Shown piece after piece: positions 8,753-17,014 of a stretch of DNA of 64,000 bases. The DNA lies in contig NZ_CP054861.1 of NCBI RefSeq assembly GCF_013459645.1, positions 1,352,001 through 1,416,000 on the forward strand. Direction: 5' to 3'. The first letter of the stretch is position 1, and the number at the start of each line of letters is the position of its first letter. This DNA is from Martelella sp. NC20 (GTDB lineage: Bacteria; Pseudomonadota; Alphaproteobacteria; Rhizobiales; Rhizobiaceae). Both the position numbers and the translations under genes were made by a program. Below the pieces are notes generated by a model, which was given only the letters and a program-made list of their open reading frames with translations, made no database searches and was not told the origin of the DNA.

Positions 8753-9868
8753 TCAAACCGCGACCCTGAAATGGTCGCCTTCGAGCTTCACCGTATGGCC
8801 GCTCATGGCCGATTGCTGTGCCGCATGGCCCATCGCCACCGCCCACCAGCCATCCGCAAGGCTCACCTCCACCGGGCGCGAACCGGCGATCGCGGCGATA
8901 AAGCTCCGATGCTGGTAGAAGGTCGAGCCGTTGTGGTCGCCGGCCATCAGCAGCGTCGGATCGACCGCGATCACGGCCTCGCGCGGGCCTCTGGGGTTGC
9001 GCGGGGAATAGACCATGCGGGCATCCGGCGGCGCGCCGAGTTCGGCCGGCCAGAAACGCGTCGGGCCGGGCACGTGGCATTCGATCTTGCCTTCAGGCCC
9101 GATCGCGGTGATTTCCTCCTGAAAGCGCGAGCCTTCGGCGAACATGCAAAGCTCCAGGGCCGCGCGGCTCCCCGAAGCGAAATCGACGATCACATAGGCG
9201 TGGTCCCAGACATCCGGCCGCTCATTGCCGTTGACGATCTCGTCGCGGTGATTGACGGCCTGACCGCCGCTCGCCATGATCCGCACCGGATCGCTTTTCA
9301 TCACCAGCCGCATCAGATCGAAGAAATGGCAGCATTTTTCCACCAGCGTGCCGCCGGAATAGCGGTTGAACCGGTTCCAGTTGCCGACCTTTTCGAGAAA
9401 CGGAAAGCGGTGTTCGCGGATGGTCAGCATCCTCACTCCGCCGGTCACGCTTTCGGCCTCGCTCAAAAGCCGGGCGATCGGCGGCATGTAGCGGTATTCC
9501 ATCGCCACCCAGACCGGGGCGGGATAATGCGCCTTGAAACCGGCAATGCGGGCGGTGTCGCCGGGATCGGTGAACAGCGGCTTTTCCACCATCAACGGCA
9601 GGGGCCTTGTGCGGGCGATCTCCTCCATCTGTGCCAGATGGAGGTGGTTGGGACTTGCGATCAGCAGGCAGGTTATCGCCTCCACCGAAAGCAGTTCGGC
9701 GAGGCTGTCACAAAGCCGCGCCCGCGGCGCAAGCGCTGCCGCCTTCGCGCGCATCGCCGGGTCGGGTTCGAAGATCGCGCCGATTTCGGCCTCGGGCAGA
9801 AGCGCGATATTGCGCAGATGTTCCTGCCCCATCATGCCGCAGCCGATAATGCCGTAGATTGCCTTCAC
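8753..9868 (-). CDS. Gfo/Idh/MocA family NAD-dependent enzyme (candidate NAD+-dependent sulfoquinovosidase)
   Basis: A 371-residue Gfo/Idh/MocA protein: Rossmann motif 'GIIGCGMMGQEHL' (GxGxxG from residue 9), 'EKP' at 95-97, and a substrate region with 'MEYRYMPP', 'NWNRFNRYSGGTLVEKCCHFFDLM' written here in two parts: 'NWNRFN' near 164 and 'GGTLVEKCCHFFDLM' near 172-186. I chose the GTG at 9868 because AGGAGGT stands six bases upstream and the Rossmann fold begins at once; the longer frame adds 17 residues lacking family features. It follows the GntR gene by ten bases, forming an operon divergent from the monooxygenase genes. Some members of this superfamily are NAD+-dependent sulfoquinovosidases (GH188), which fits the neighbourhood; a plain sugar dehydrogenase remains possible. 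Confidence 0.85.
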   Translation of the reverse strand: MKAIYGIIGCGMMGQEHLRNIALLPEAEIGAIFEPDPAMRAKAAALAPRARLCDSLAELLSVEAITCLLIASPNHLHLAQMEEIARTRPLPLMVEKPLFTDPGDTARIAGFKAHYPAPVWVAMEYRYMPPIARLLSEAESVTGGVRMLTIREHRFPFLEKVGNWNRFNRYSGGTLVEKCCHFFDLMRLVMKSDPVRIMASGGQAVNHRDEIVNGNERPDVWDHAYVIVDFASGSRAALELCMFAEGSRFQEEITAIGPEGKIECHVPGPTRFWPAELGAPPDARMVYSPRNPRGPREAVIAVDPTLLMAGDHNGSTFYQHRSFIAAIAGSRPVEVSLADGWWAVAMGHAAQQSAMSGHTVKLEGDHFRVAV

Positions 9869-9878
9869 CTCTGACCTC

Positions 9879-10592
9879 CTATTTGAGCCGCGCGACGTAA
9901 CGCACCATTGCCGGATCAAACCATGTGTATGAAAATTCCGCCTTTTCGCCGTCCTGGGCGGTCGAAATCCGCTGCACCTCGGGAACCGGCGCGCCGGGGG
10001 AAAGACCGAACGCGTCCGGCGCCCAGTCCGGGACCGTGCCGAGCCCGACCCGGTCCTCGGCCCGGGTGATCCAAAGGTTCAGGCGGGTGCGGTAATAGAG
10101 ATAGAGGCTTTCCGACAGGTCCTGCATCGTGATCGTCCCGGCATAGGCCGCGTCGAGCCAGATTTCCTCGAGTGCCGCGAACTTCTTGCCGACGAAGCGT
10201 TGCCGGCGGATGCGATAGGCCATTCCGGCGGCGCCGAAATCCGGCAGGCCATCCGGCTTTGCCAAAAGGTCCACGGAAAGCGCCCTGGCCGTCGGCAGGC
10301 CGCCGCCCTCGATCAGTTCCAGCCGGAACATGGTGTAGACGCTCGCCGGATCGGCGATCGCGCGCACGTAATTGCCCGAGCCCTGGCGGCGTTCCAGAAG
10401 GCCGCGCGTCTCCAGCTCGGTGAGCGCCTTGCGCAGCGTTCCGACCGCGACATCGAGCTCGGCGGCGAGCTTGCGCTCGGGCGCGAGCTTCTCGCCGTCG
10501 ACCAGCCTTCCGGCCGCCAGATCGCGCACGATCAGTTCCACGATCTGGAGATAGATCGGCAGGCTGCCATCGTGCCGGGCCTCGGAAATCAT
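9879..10592 (-). CDS. GntR family regulator with UTRA domain
   Basis: A 237-residue HutC-type GntR regulator. The N-terminal winged helix (residues about 10-75) includes 'LAPERKLAAELDVAVGTLRKA' split as 'LAPERKLAAELDV' and 'AVGTLRKAL', then 'GSGNYVR'; the C-terminal UTRA effector domain (about 95-235) contains 'RIRRQRFVGKKFAALEEIWL'-like strands. UTRA regulators usually sense sugars, amino sugars or related small molecules. GAGGTGACC precedes the ATG. It is divergent from the monooxygenase gene with 75 bases between them and co-directional with the Gfo/Idh/MocA gene, so it probably controls both arms, like SmoD of the Agrobacterium sulfoquinovose cluster. Confidence 0.92.
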   Translation of the reverse strand: MISEARHDGSLPIYLQIVELIVRDLAAGRLVDGEKLAPERKLAAELDVAVGTLRKALTELETRGLLERRQGSGNYVRAIADPASVYTMFRLELIEGGGLPTARALSVDLLAKPDGLPDFGAAGMAYRIRRQRFVGKKFAALEEIWLDAAYAGTITMQDLSESLYLYYRTRLNLWITRAEDRVGLGTVPDWAPDAFGLSPGAPVPEVQRISTAQDGEKAEFSYTWFDPAMVRYVARLK

Positions 10593-10605
10593 CGGTCACC
10601 TCAAA

Positions 10606-10622
10606 ATTGATACACTATTGAT
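10606..10622. promoter_or_regulatory. Candidate GntR operator in the divergent promoter
   Basis: In the 75-base space between the regulator and the monooxygenase gene, ATTGAT occurs twice around ACACT (ATTGATACACTATTGAT). The stretch is markedly AT-rich compared with its surroundings. It is the only repeated sequence in the divergent control region, so it is the best guess for the operator; there is no second copy elsewhere to confirm it. Confidence 0.3.
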
Positions 10623-10667
10623 TTACCTAAAATTTGATGTTACGCAAGTGAAAAGTGGGAGAAACAC

Positions 10668-11825
10668 ATGACCGTCGTGCCCGTCACATCCGCCGATCTG
10701 AGCGCCGCCGAAGTTTCGTGGTTTTCCGCGCTGTGTTCGGATGATTATGCCTATCTCGGCGTTCCGGACGGCAGCCTGCGCTCGTCGTTCGAGCATTGCT
10801 CCGACATCGTAAGGAAGGCGGAGGGCCATGGCTTCCGCAATATCCTGTGCCCGTCTTCCTATCAGGTCGGACAGGATACGCTGAGCTTCGTTGCCGGTTG
10901 CGCGCCGATTACGGAAAAAATCAATTTTCTGGCAGCGATCCGCTGCGGCGAGATGCAGCCGATCATGCTGGCGCGCACGGTGGCGACGCTCGATCATATG
11001 CTGAAGGGCCGGCTGACGCTGAACGTGATCTCCTCCAATTTTCCGGGCGAGGAGGCCGACAGCGCCTATCGCTACCGCCGCAGCCATGAGGTGGTGGAAA
11101 TCCTGCGCCAGGCCTGGACCCGCGACGAGATCAATTACGACGGCGAAATCTACCGGTTCCGCAATGTGCCGACGGAGCCGGCGCGGCCCTACCAGCAGAA
11201 TGGCGGTCCGCTGCTTTATTTCGGCGGCTATTCGCCGGATGCGCTGGAGCTTTGCGGCGCGCAATGCGACGTCTATCTGATGTGGCCGGAGACCAAGGAC
11301 CAGCTCGCCGAGCGGATGAAGGCGGTCCATGAACGCGCCGCCGCCCATGGCCGCACGCTCGATTACGGCCTGCGCGTCCATGTGATCGTACGCGACACCG
11401 AGAACGAGGCGCGCGACTACGCCGATCATCTGGTCTCCATCCTCGACGACGAATATGGCCGGCTGATCCGCAACCGCGCCCATGACGCCGCCTCGCTCGG
11501 CGTTTCCCATCAGGCCCGCGCGCGCGAACTCGCCGACCGGTTCGGCTATGTCGAGCCCAATCTGTGGACCGGCATCGGCCGCGCCCGTTCGGGCTGTGGG
11601 GCAGCCCTTGTCGGCTCCGCCGATCAGGTGCTGTCCAAGCTTGCCGAATATCGCGAGATGGGCATTCGCGCCTTCATTCTCTCCGGCTATCCGCATCTCG
11701 ACGAGGCCGATCATTTCGGCGCGAAAGTGATGCCGGAGCTTGAGACCTGTTCGCTGCCGCATGTATATGGCCGGGTACCACAAACCACACCGGCAACGCC
11801 GCTCGGCGTTGGAGAGAGGCATTGA
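10668..11825 (+). CDS. SsuD-like FMNH2-dependent sulfonate monooxygenase (SmoC-like)
   Basis: A 385-residue luciferase-like flavin monooxygenase of the alkanesulfonate monooxygenase group. Residues matching the SsuD active site are visible: Cys61 in 'NILCPSSY', Arg236 and His238 in 'GLRVHVIVRDT', Arg in 'LWTGIGRARSG' near 305-307, and Tyr341 in 'LSGYPHLDEAD'. It should use reduced flavin and O2 to break a carbon-sulfonate bond, giving an aldehyde and sulfite. GGGAG precedes the ATG. It opens an operon with an aldo/keto reductase and a flavin reductase, overlapping the former by one base (TGATG). The order regulator - monooxygenase - AKR - flavin reductase is that of smoD-C-B-A. Other sulfonates are possible substrates. 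Confidence 0.88.
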   Translation: MTVVPVTSADLSAAEVSWFSALCSDDYAYLGVPDGSLRSSFEHCSDIVRKAEGHGFRNILCPSSYQVGQDTLSFVAGCAPITEKINFLAAIRCGEMQPIMLARTVATLDHMLKGRLTLNVISSNFPGEEADSAYRYRRSHEVVEILRQAWTRDEINYDGEIYRFRNVPTEPARPYQQNGGPLLYFGGYSPDALELCGAQCDVYLMWPETKDQLAERMKAVHERAAAHGRTLDYGLRVHVIVRDTENEARDYADHLVSILDDEYGRLIRNRAHDAASLGVSHQARARELADRFGYVEPNLWTGIGRARSGCGAALVGSADQVLSKLAEYREMGIRAFILSGYPHLDEADHFGAKVMPELETCSLPHVYGRVPQTTPATPLGVGERH

Positions 11826-12715
11826 TGCAACGGGTCGATATCGCGAAGGATTTGAGTTTCAGCCGTCTGGTCTACGGCATGTGGCGCATCGCCGAGGGTG
11901 ATGCGACGCCGAAGACCGTGCAGGCCAAGATCGAAGCCTGCCTGGCGCAGGGCATCACCACCATGGACAATGCCGATATCTATGGCGGCTACACCGCCGA
12001 ATCCGTGCTCGGGGCCGCGCTGAAGGCGTCACCCGGCCTGCGCGACAGGATCGAGATCGTCACCAAATGCGGCATCGTCGCGCCCATGGGCCGGCATTCG
12101 GGCGCGCGGGTCAAGCATTACGATACCTCGGCAAAGCATATCCGCGCCTCGCTCGAGGCATCGCTGAGGGACATGGCGACGGATCATGTCGACCTGCTGT
12201 TGATCCACCGTCCCGATCCGATGATCGATCCGGAGGAAACCGGCCGGGTGCTGGACGATCTGGTGGCCGAGGGCAAGATCGTTGCCGCCGGCGTCTCCAA
12301 TTTCCGCCCGCATGATTTCACCCTGCTGCAATCCAGCATGGAAACCTGGCTCGCCACCAACCAGATCGAGCTCGGCCTGCTTGCGACCGAACCCTTCACC
12401 AATGGCGATCTCGCCTTCCTGCAGGAGCGCAAACTGCCGGTCATGGCGTGGTCGCCGCTCGGCGGCGGCCGTCTGTTTTCCGAAGCCGGCAAGCCGCTGA
12501 TGGCGGCGCTCGAGACGATCGGCGCGCGTTTCGGGGTCGATGGCTCGGCGGTCGCGATCGCCTGGCTGCTGGCGCATCCGGCCAATATCCTGCCGGTGCT
12601 CGGCACCAATAATCTCGACCGGATTTCCGCGATTGCCGACGCCGGCAAGGTCGAACTCGACCGTCAGGACTGGTTCGCCCTGTTTGAAACCGCGCGCGGT
12701 TACGGGGTTCCATAG
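11825..12715 (+). CDS. Aldo/keto reductase (SmoB-like)
   Basis: A 296-residue AKR with the complete catalytic tetrad: Asp48 and Tyr53 in 'MDNADIYGGY', Lys81 in 'IVTKCG' and His128 in 'LLLIHRPDP'. The NADPH-binding end 'LLAHPANILPVLGTNN' is also typical. The ATG at 11825 overlaps the monooxygenase stop (TGATG), behind GGAGAGAGG, so translation is coupled. In the sulfo-SMO pathway the AKR SmoB reduces 6-oxo-glucose, the desulfonation product, to glucose; a similar role of reducing the aldehyde made by the neighbouring monooxygenase fits here. From sequence alone, other aldehydes are equally possible. Confidence 0.92.
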   Translation: MQRVDIAKDLSFSRLVYGMWRIAEGDATPKTVQAKIEACLAQGITTMDNADIYGGYTAESVLGAALKASPGLRDRIEIVTKCGIVAPMGRHSGARVKHYDTSAKHIRASLEASLRDMATDHVDLLLIHRPDPMIDPEETGRVLDDLVAEGKIVAAGVSNFRPHDFTLLQSSMETWLATNQIELGLLATEPFTNGDLAFLQERKLPVMAWSPLGGGRLFSEAGKPLMAALETIGARFGVDGSAVAIAWLLAHPANILPVLGTNNLDRISAIADAGKVELDRQDWFALFETARGYGVP

Positions 12716-12716
12716 A

Positions 12717-12759
12717 GCATTTCGCAGTCAGGCGGCTACGCCTGACGTCCGCGAAATGC
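12717..12759. repeat. Nested inverted repeat between AKR and flavin reductase genes
   Basis: GCATTTCGC (12717-12725) pairs with GCGAAATGC (12751-12759), and inside it GTCAGGC (12727-12733) pairs with GCCTGAC (12740-12746). The two stems are separated by one base on the left and four on the right, giving a long nearly continuous hairpin two bases after the AKR stop. It may lower expression of the flavin reductase relative to the upstream genes, or be a REP-like element. Confidence 0.7.
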
Positions 12760-12828
12760 GGCAGAACAAATCAACAGGGCGGGGCCGTGAAAGGCGGAGC
12801 CGCAATATGGAGCGTGACATTGCACCAG

Positions 12829-13338
12829 ATGGCGATTGCAAAAGACACTGTATTCGTGCCCGATCCGGCCGATAGCCGCCGCTATCGCCATGCGCTCGGC
12901 GCGTTCTCCACCGGCGTTACGGTTGTGACGCTGCGGGGGGATGCCGGGCCGCAGGGCATGACCGTCAACAGTTTCGCCTCGGTCTCGCTCGATCCGCCGC
13001 TGGTGCTGTGGTCGCCGGCCAAGACCTCGCGCCGCCACGATCTGTTCGCCGGCGCGGGCCATTTCGCGATCCATGTGCTGAAGGCCGACCAGCACGATCT
13101 TTCCGCCCGCTTCACGGGCGGCGGGCCGGGCTTTGCCGGGCTCTCCCATCACCTGAACGACGAAGGCGTGCCGGTGCTGGAGGGAACGCTCGCGCGGTTC
13201 GAATGCGCCCGCGCCGAGGCCCATGACGCCGGCGATCATACCATCGTCCTCGGCCGGGTGCTGCGCGCCGCCCATGGCGAAGGCGAGCCGCTGATCTTCT
13301 CACGCGGCGCCTTCGGGCGGTTTGCCCGTTGCGGCTGA
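12829..13338 (+). CDS. Flavin reductase (SmoA-like, HpaC/DIM6-NTAB family)
   Basis: A short-chain flavin reductase that supplies FMNH2 to the monooxygenase two genes upstream. Family features are 'YRHALGAFSTGVTVVTLRG', 'GMTVNSFASVSLDPPLVLW' and 'HFAIHVLKADQ'. The frame is open from GTG 12787; I prefer the ATG at 12829 because it gives the usual length of about 170 residues and starts just before the conserved fold, though neither start has a convincing ribosome site. It is the last gene of the putative operon and converges with the riboflavin synthase gene. Confidence 0.85.
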   Translation: MAIAKDTVFVPDPADSRRYRHALGAFSTGVTVVTLRGDAGPQGMTVNSFASVSLDPPLVLWSPAKTSRRHDLFAGAGHFAIHVLKADQHDLSARFTGGGPGFAGLSHHLNDEGVPVLEGTLARFECARAEAHDAGDHTIVLGRVLRAAHGEGEPLIFSRGAFGRFARCG

Positions 13339-13362
13339 AATACCGGATCGCGCCCGACCGCG

Positions 13363-13992
13363 TCAGCGGCCGGCGACAAGTCCCGGCAGGACCCGCGAAA
13401 CGGTGCGCTCGATGACGTCGACCAGAACCATGGTCTGGTGATCGACCTCGATGTTCAGCCGGTCGCCGGGCTTGTAATGGGCGAACGTCGTCTGGCGCAG
13501 CGTTTCCGGGATCAGGTTGATGGTGAACAGGTTGTCGTCGACCTCGGCCACCGTCAGGCTGCAGCCGTTGACCGCCAGAAAGCCGCGCGCGAAAATATAT
13601 TTCGCCCAGTCCTCTGGAACACGGAAGCGGATGAAGGCCTTTTCCTCGGCGGTGCTGATTTCCTCCACCACCGCGGTCGTTGCCACATGGCCGGCGATCA
13701 CATGGCCGCCATTCTCGTCGGTCATCTTCGCCGAGCGCTCGAGATTGACGCCGTCGCCTGCCGAAAATCGCTCCAGATTGGTGCGCTCCAGCGTGGCGTT
13801 CATCGCATCGAAGGTGACATTGTTTCCGGAAATCCCTGTGACCGACAGGCACACGCCCTCGATATTCACGCTTGCGCCGAGCTTCAACCCGTCCAGCAGG
13901 TCGTCGGTGAAGGAGACCGTGAATGTCTTGCCGCCGTTATAGGCGGCGATGTCGGCGAGCGGCCGGACGGCCTGGACGATGCCGGTATACAT
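13363..13992 (-). CDS. ribE: Riboflavin synthase alpha chain
   Basis: A 209-residue riboflavin synthase, which dismutates two 6,7-dimethyl-8-ribityllumazine molecules to riboflavin and a pyrimidinedione. The family start 'MYTGIVQAV' and two tandem lumazine-binding repeats are present, with 'GVCLSVTGI' and 'FNERTNLERF'-like text in the first ('ERTNLERF') and 'VNGCSLTV' in the second. In Rhizobiales the gene is usually near ribD, ribH and nusB; here it stands alone beside a flavin-dependent monooxygenase cassette, convergent with the flavin reductase. No FMN riboswitch is seen upstream. Confidence 0.93.
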   Translation of the reverse strand: MYTGIVQAVRPLADIAAYNGGKTFTVSFTDDLLDGLKLGASVNIEGVCLSVTGISGNNVTFDAMNATLERTNLERFSAGDGVNLERSAKMTDENGGHVIAGHVATTAVVEEISTAEEKAFIRFRVPEDWAKYIFARGFLAVNGCSLTVAEVDDNLFTINLIPETLRQTTFAHYKPGDRLNIEVDHQTMVLVDVIERTVSRVLPGLVAGR

Positions 13993-14113
13993 GGAATTCT
14001 CCCGTCGCGCGTCTTCCGTCTGGCTGCAACGGTCGCGTCTTCAGTTGAAAGGATCGACGGCAATATGAGCGGCGCGCGCTTCGAAAACAAGAGCGCTGCC
14101 GAAGACACTGCGT

Positions 14114-14458
14114 TTATGCCTTGGGCGGCAGGGAATAGGCGTTTTCGACGGCGATCGACAGCCATTCGTTGAAGGTCGCGTCCGGGCAGTCATCGGCGTC
14201 GACATGGTAGAACCCGCTCATCTTTCGCCCGCCATGCACCATCGGTTCCGATTGGCCGAGTTTTGCCGCGGCATCGGCGTTTTCCTTGCCGACGCGGAAC
14301 AGATAATTGCCCTCGCCGGATTTGCGCCGGCTGACGGCCACCACCATGTGGCCGTTCACCAGAAAGCAGAGCCCGCCGAACATCTTTTTCTCGCCGAGCC
14401 CTTCAAGGCCGGCGAGACGGTCGCGGACCCGCGCGCTCAGTTCCTCGTCAATGGCCAT
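14114..14458 (-). CDS. TfoX/Sxy N-terminal domain protein
   Basis: A 114-residue protein consisting of the TfoX N-terminal domain, with the hallmark 'EKKMFGGLCFLVNGHMVVAV' region, 'LFRVGKE' and 'GFYHVDADD'. The C-terminal helix-hairpin domain of full TfoX/Sxy competence regulators is absent, as in most alphaproteobacterial members, whose role is undefined. The ATG overlaps the end of the upstream SDR gene by 11 bases, so the two are co-transcribed. Confidence 0.88.
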   Translation of the reverse strand: MAIDEELSARVRDRLAGLEGLGEKKMFGGLCFLVNGHMVVAVSRRKSGEGNYLFRVGKENADAAAKLGQSEPMVHGGRKMSGFYHVDADDCPDATFNEWLSIAVENAYSLPPKA

Positions 14459-15314
14459 CGCCGTCGCCGTTCAGATAGGCCTTGAACGCATCGCCGTAGT
14501 CGGGATGCCAGCGCGACAGCGGCGGGCGGTTCTCGACGATGTCGCCGATCGCCCACATCATCCGCTTCTCGTCGGTGACGCGGTCGACCTCGCCGTCCGG
14601 GCACAGGATATAGAAATCGCCGTTTTCCAGGCTTTTCAGCATGAACTCCACGGTCTGCTTCGGGGTCCATGCGCCCTTGGGTTTGTCGGCGCGGCCATTG
14701 GCGGTCAGCGGCGTGAACACGAAGCCCGGGATCAGTAGATGGGCTTCGAGCCTGCAGCCCTCGATATTGCGCAATTCATGCTGCAGCGCCTCGGTGAACG
14801 CCTTCACGCCGGCTTTTGCGACATTATAGGCCGGGTTGCCGGGCGGCGTGGTGATGCCCTGTTTCGAGCCGGTATTGATGATCAGCGCCGGCTCGCCATG
14901 GGCGCGCATTTCAGGCGCGAAGATGCGGGTGCCGCTGATGACGCCGGTGAGGTTGACGGCGATGATCCGGTCCCAGGGCATCTGCTTGCCGAAAATGCCG
15001 GTGCCGGGCTGGATCCCGGCATTGTTCATCAGCACGTGGATATTGCCGAACGCGCGGTTGGCGGCGCGTTCAAGCTCCTCCAGTTCCGACAGGTCGGAGA
15101 CGTCGGTCGCGTGTGCGAGCGCCTTGACGCCCTTGTTGTCGGCAAGCTCGGCCAGCTCCCGGCCCGCCGCTTTCAGCTTCTCGCCCTTCAGGTCGGCGAT
15201 CATCACATTCATGCCGAGATCGATGAACGCCTTCGCGGCGGCAAGCCCGATGCCGGATGCGCCGCCGGTGATGACGGCGGAATTGCCCGCTTGCAGTGCA
15301 GGGTGCTGGCTCAT
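14448..15314 (-). CDS. Short-chain dehydrogenase/reductase
   Basis: A 288-residue classical SDR. Cofactor motif 'ITGGASGIGLA' (TGxxxGIG, near residue 15), 'NNAG' near 90, and catalytic 'YNVAK' with Ser upstream in 'NTGSKQG'. The Asp in 'MIADLKGEKL' after the second strand favours NAD(H) over NADP(H). The C-terminal part from 'PKGAWTPKQTVEFML' onward is longer than in minimal SDRs. The substrate cannot be predicted. It leads a two-gene unit with the TfoX-like gene. Confidence 0.85.
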   Translation of the reverse strand: MSQHPALQAGNSAVITGGASGIGLAAAKAFIDLGMNVMIADLKGEKLKAAGRELAELADNKGVKALAHATDVSDLSELEELERAANRAFGNIHVLMNNAGIQPGTGIFGKQMPWDRIIAVNLTGVISGTRIFAPEMRAHGEPALIINTGSKQGITTPPGNPAYNVAKAGVKAFTEALQHELRNIEGCRLEAHLLIPGFVFTPLTANGRADKPKGAWTPKQTVEFMLKSLENGDFYILCPDGEVDRVTDEKRMMWAIGDIVENRPPLSRWHPDYGDAFKAYLNGDGDGH

Positions 15315-15545
15315 GATTTCCTCCCGTTTTCCGCTTTCTCCCGGATCGCCGGGGGCGATCGGGCGCGCGGTTTGCCTTGCCGACGACTTTTTGGCAGATG
15401 AAACGGCGTGTCAATCCGCAATTTGGCGAGAGCGTGCGGCGTTTTATCGCCTTATCACGGGTTTTCCTTGCGTGACGGCGCAAAGCCGCTAAAACGGCTG
15501 GCACATTCAAGACACCACCAGAACACCACATGGACCTGAACTCAA

Positions 15546-16766
15546 ATGGCAACGCACAAAGACGTCAAGAAGGTCGTGCTCGCCTATTCCGGCGGCCTCG
15601 ACACCTCGATCATCCTGAAATGGCTCCAGACCGAATTCGGTGCTGAAGTCGTCACCTTCACCGCCGACCTCGGCCAGGGCGAGGAGCTGGAACCGGCGCG
15701 CCTGAAGGCCGAACAGGCGGGCGTGAAGGAAATCTTCATCGAGGATGTGCGCGAGGAATTCGTGCGCGATTTCGTCTTCCCGATGTTCCGCGCCAATGCC
15801 GTCTATGAGGGCGTCTACCTGCTCGGCACATCGATCGCCCGGCCGCTGATTTCCAAGCACCTGATCGAGATCGCCGAAAAGACCGGCGCCGACGCGATCG
15901 CCCATGGCGCGACAGGCAAGGGCAATGACCAGGTCCGCTTCGAAATGTCGGCCTATGCGCTGAACCCCGACATCAAGATCATCGCGCCTTGGCGCGACTG
16001 GACGTTCAAGAGCCGGACCGACCTTCTGGAATTCGCCGAGAAGCACCAGATCCCGATCGCCAAGAACAAGCGCGGCGAGGCCCCGTTCTCGGTCGACGCC
16101 AATTTGCTGCATTCGTCATCCGAAGGCCGCGTGCTGGAAGATCCGGCCATCGAGGCGCCGGAATATGTCCATATGCGCACGCTTTCGCCGGAGGCCGCGC
16201 CCGACAAGGCGACCGTCATCAAGGTCGGTTTCGAAAAGGGCGACGCCGTTTCGATCAATGGCGAGCGGCTGAGCCCGGCGACGCTTCTGGCAAAGCTCAA
16301 CGATTACGGCCGCGACAACGGCATCGGCCGGCTTGACCTCGTGGAAAACCGCTTCGTCGGCATGAAGTCGCGCGGCGTCTACGAGACCCCCGGCGGCACC
16401 ATTCTTCTGACCGCCCATCGTGCGATCGAATCCATCACGCTCGACCGGGGCGCGGCCCACCTCAAGGACGAGCTGATGCCGCGCTATGCGGAACTGATCT
16501 ATTACGGCTTCTGGTTCTCGCCCGAGCGCTACATGCTGCAGGCCGCGATCGACCGGAGCCAGGAGCATGTCGAGGGCGAGGTGACGCTGAAGCTCTACAA
16601 GGGCAATGTCATGGTCATCGGCCGCGACAGCCCGAAATCGCTCTATTCCGAAGCCCTCGTCACCTTCGAGGACGACCACGGCGCCTACGACCAGAAGGAC
16701 GCCGCCGGCTTCATCAAGCTCAACGCGCTGCGGCTTCGCACACTCGCCAAGCGCGACCGGAGCTGA
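15546..16766 (+). CDS. argG: Argininosuccinate synthase
   Basis: A 406-residue argininosuccinate synthase, joining citrulline and aspartate with ATP in arginine biosynthesis. The ATP pyrophosphatase loop '[16 protein letters not shown]' lies at residues 14-29, with 'GNDQVRFE' and '[18 protein letters not shown]' further on. Length fits the family. The gene is monocistronic, with a hairpin 28 bases after its stop. No feature is recognised in the 230 bases upstream. Confidence 0.98.
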   Translation: MATHKDVKKVVLAYSGGLDTSIILKWLQTEFGAEVVTFTADLGQGEELEPARLKAEQAGVKEIFIEDVREEFVRDFVFPMFRANAVYEGVYLLGTSIARPLISKHLIEIAEKTGADAIAHGATGKGNDQVRFEMSAYALNPDIKIIAPWRDWTFKSRTDLLEFAEKHQIPIAKNKRGEAPFSVDANLLHSSSEGRVLEDPAIEAPEYVHMRTLSPEAAPDKATVIKVGFEKGDAVSINGERLSPATLLAKLNDYGRDNGIGRLDLVENRFVGMKSRGVYETPGGTILLTAHRAIESITLDRGAAHLKDELMPRYAELIYYGFWFSPERYMLQAAIDRSQEHVEGEVTLKLYKGNVMVIGRDSPKSLYSEALVTFEDDHGAYDQKDAAGFIKLNALRLRTLAKRDRS

Positions 16767-16793
16767 GCTTCAAGCCACCGTAGAAAATTAAAG

Positions 16794-16815
16794 GCCGGGG
16801 CCGAAAGGCTCCGGC
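16794..16815 (+). terminator. Hairpin downstream of argG (first of a duplicated pair)
   Basis: GCCGGGGCC (16794-16802) pairs with GGCTCCGGC (16807-16815) over a GAAA tetraloop; the nine-base stem has a single G-T pair. There is no T run, but position and stability suggest a transcription end for argG. A copy with one base changed lies at 17015-17036. Confidence 0.6.
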
Positions 16816-16866
16816 TCAGACTGCTGACAAACCCCGTAAGTGAGTACGGAGTCGCCTCCCTCTCCG

Positions 16867-16984
16867 CCGTCATCCCGGACTTGATCCGGGATCCAGCAAG
16901 CGCAAGTCCTTGCGCGCAAAGACTCTTTCTTGAAATCCACCACAAGCGGCCCTGGATGCCGGGTCGAGCCCGGCATGACGGAGG
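16867..16984. repeat. Intergenic palindromic repeat, family R2, copy a
   Basis: The element begins CGTCATCCCGGACTTGATCC, continues through 'gatccagcaag' and ends 'ccctggatgcc', then 'gagcccggcatgacggagg'. Its two ends are imperfect inverted copies, so it can fold as a long hairpin. Related copies are at 35847-35961 and 38764-38880. It fills most of the space between argG and the MFS gene. Confidence 0.85.
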
Positions 16985-17014
16985 AGCTTGAAAAGGACTT
17001 TTTCAGCAGTCTGG

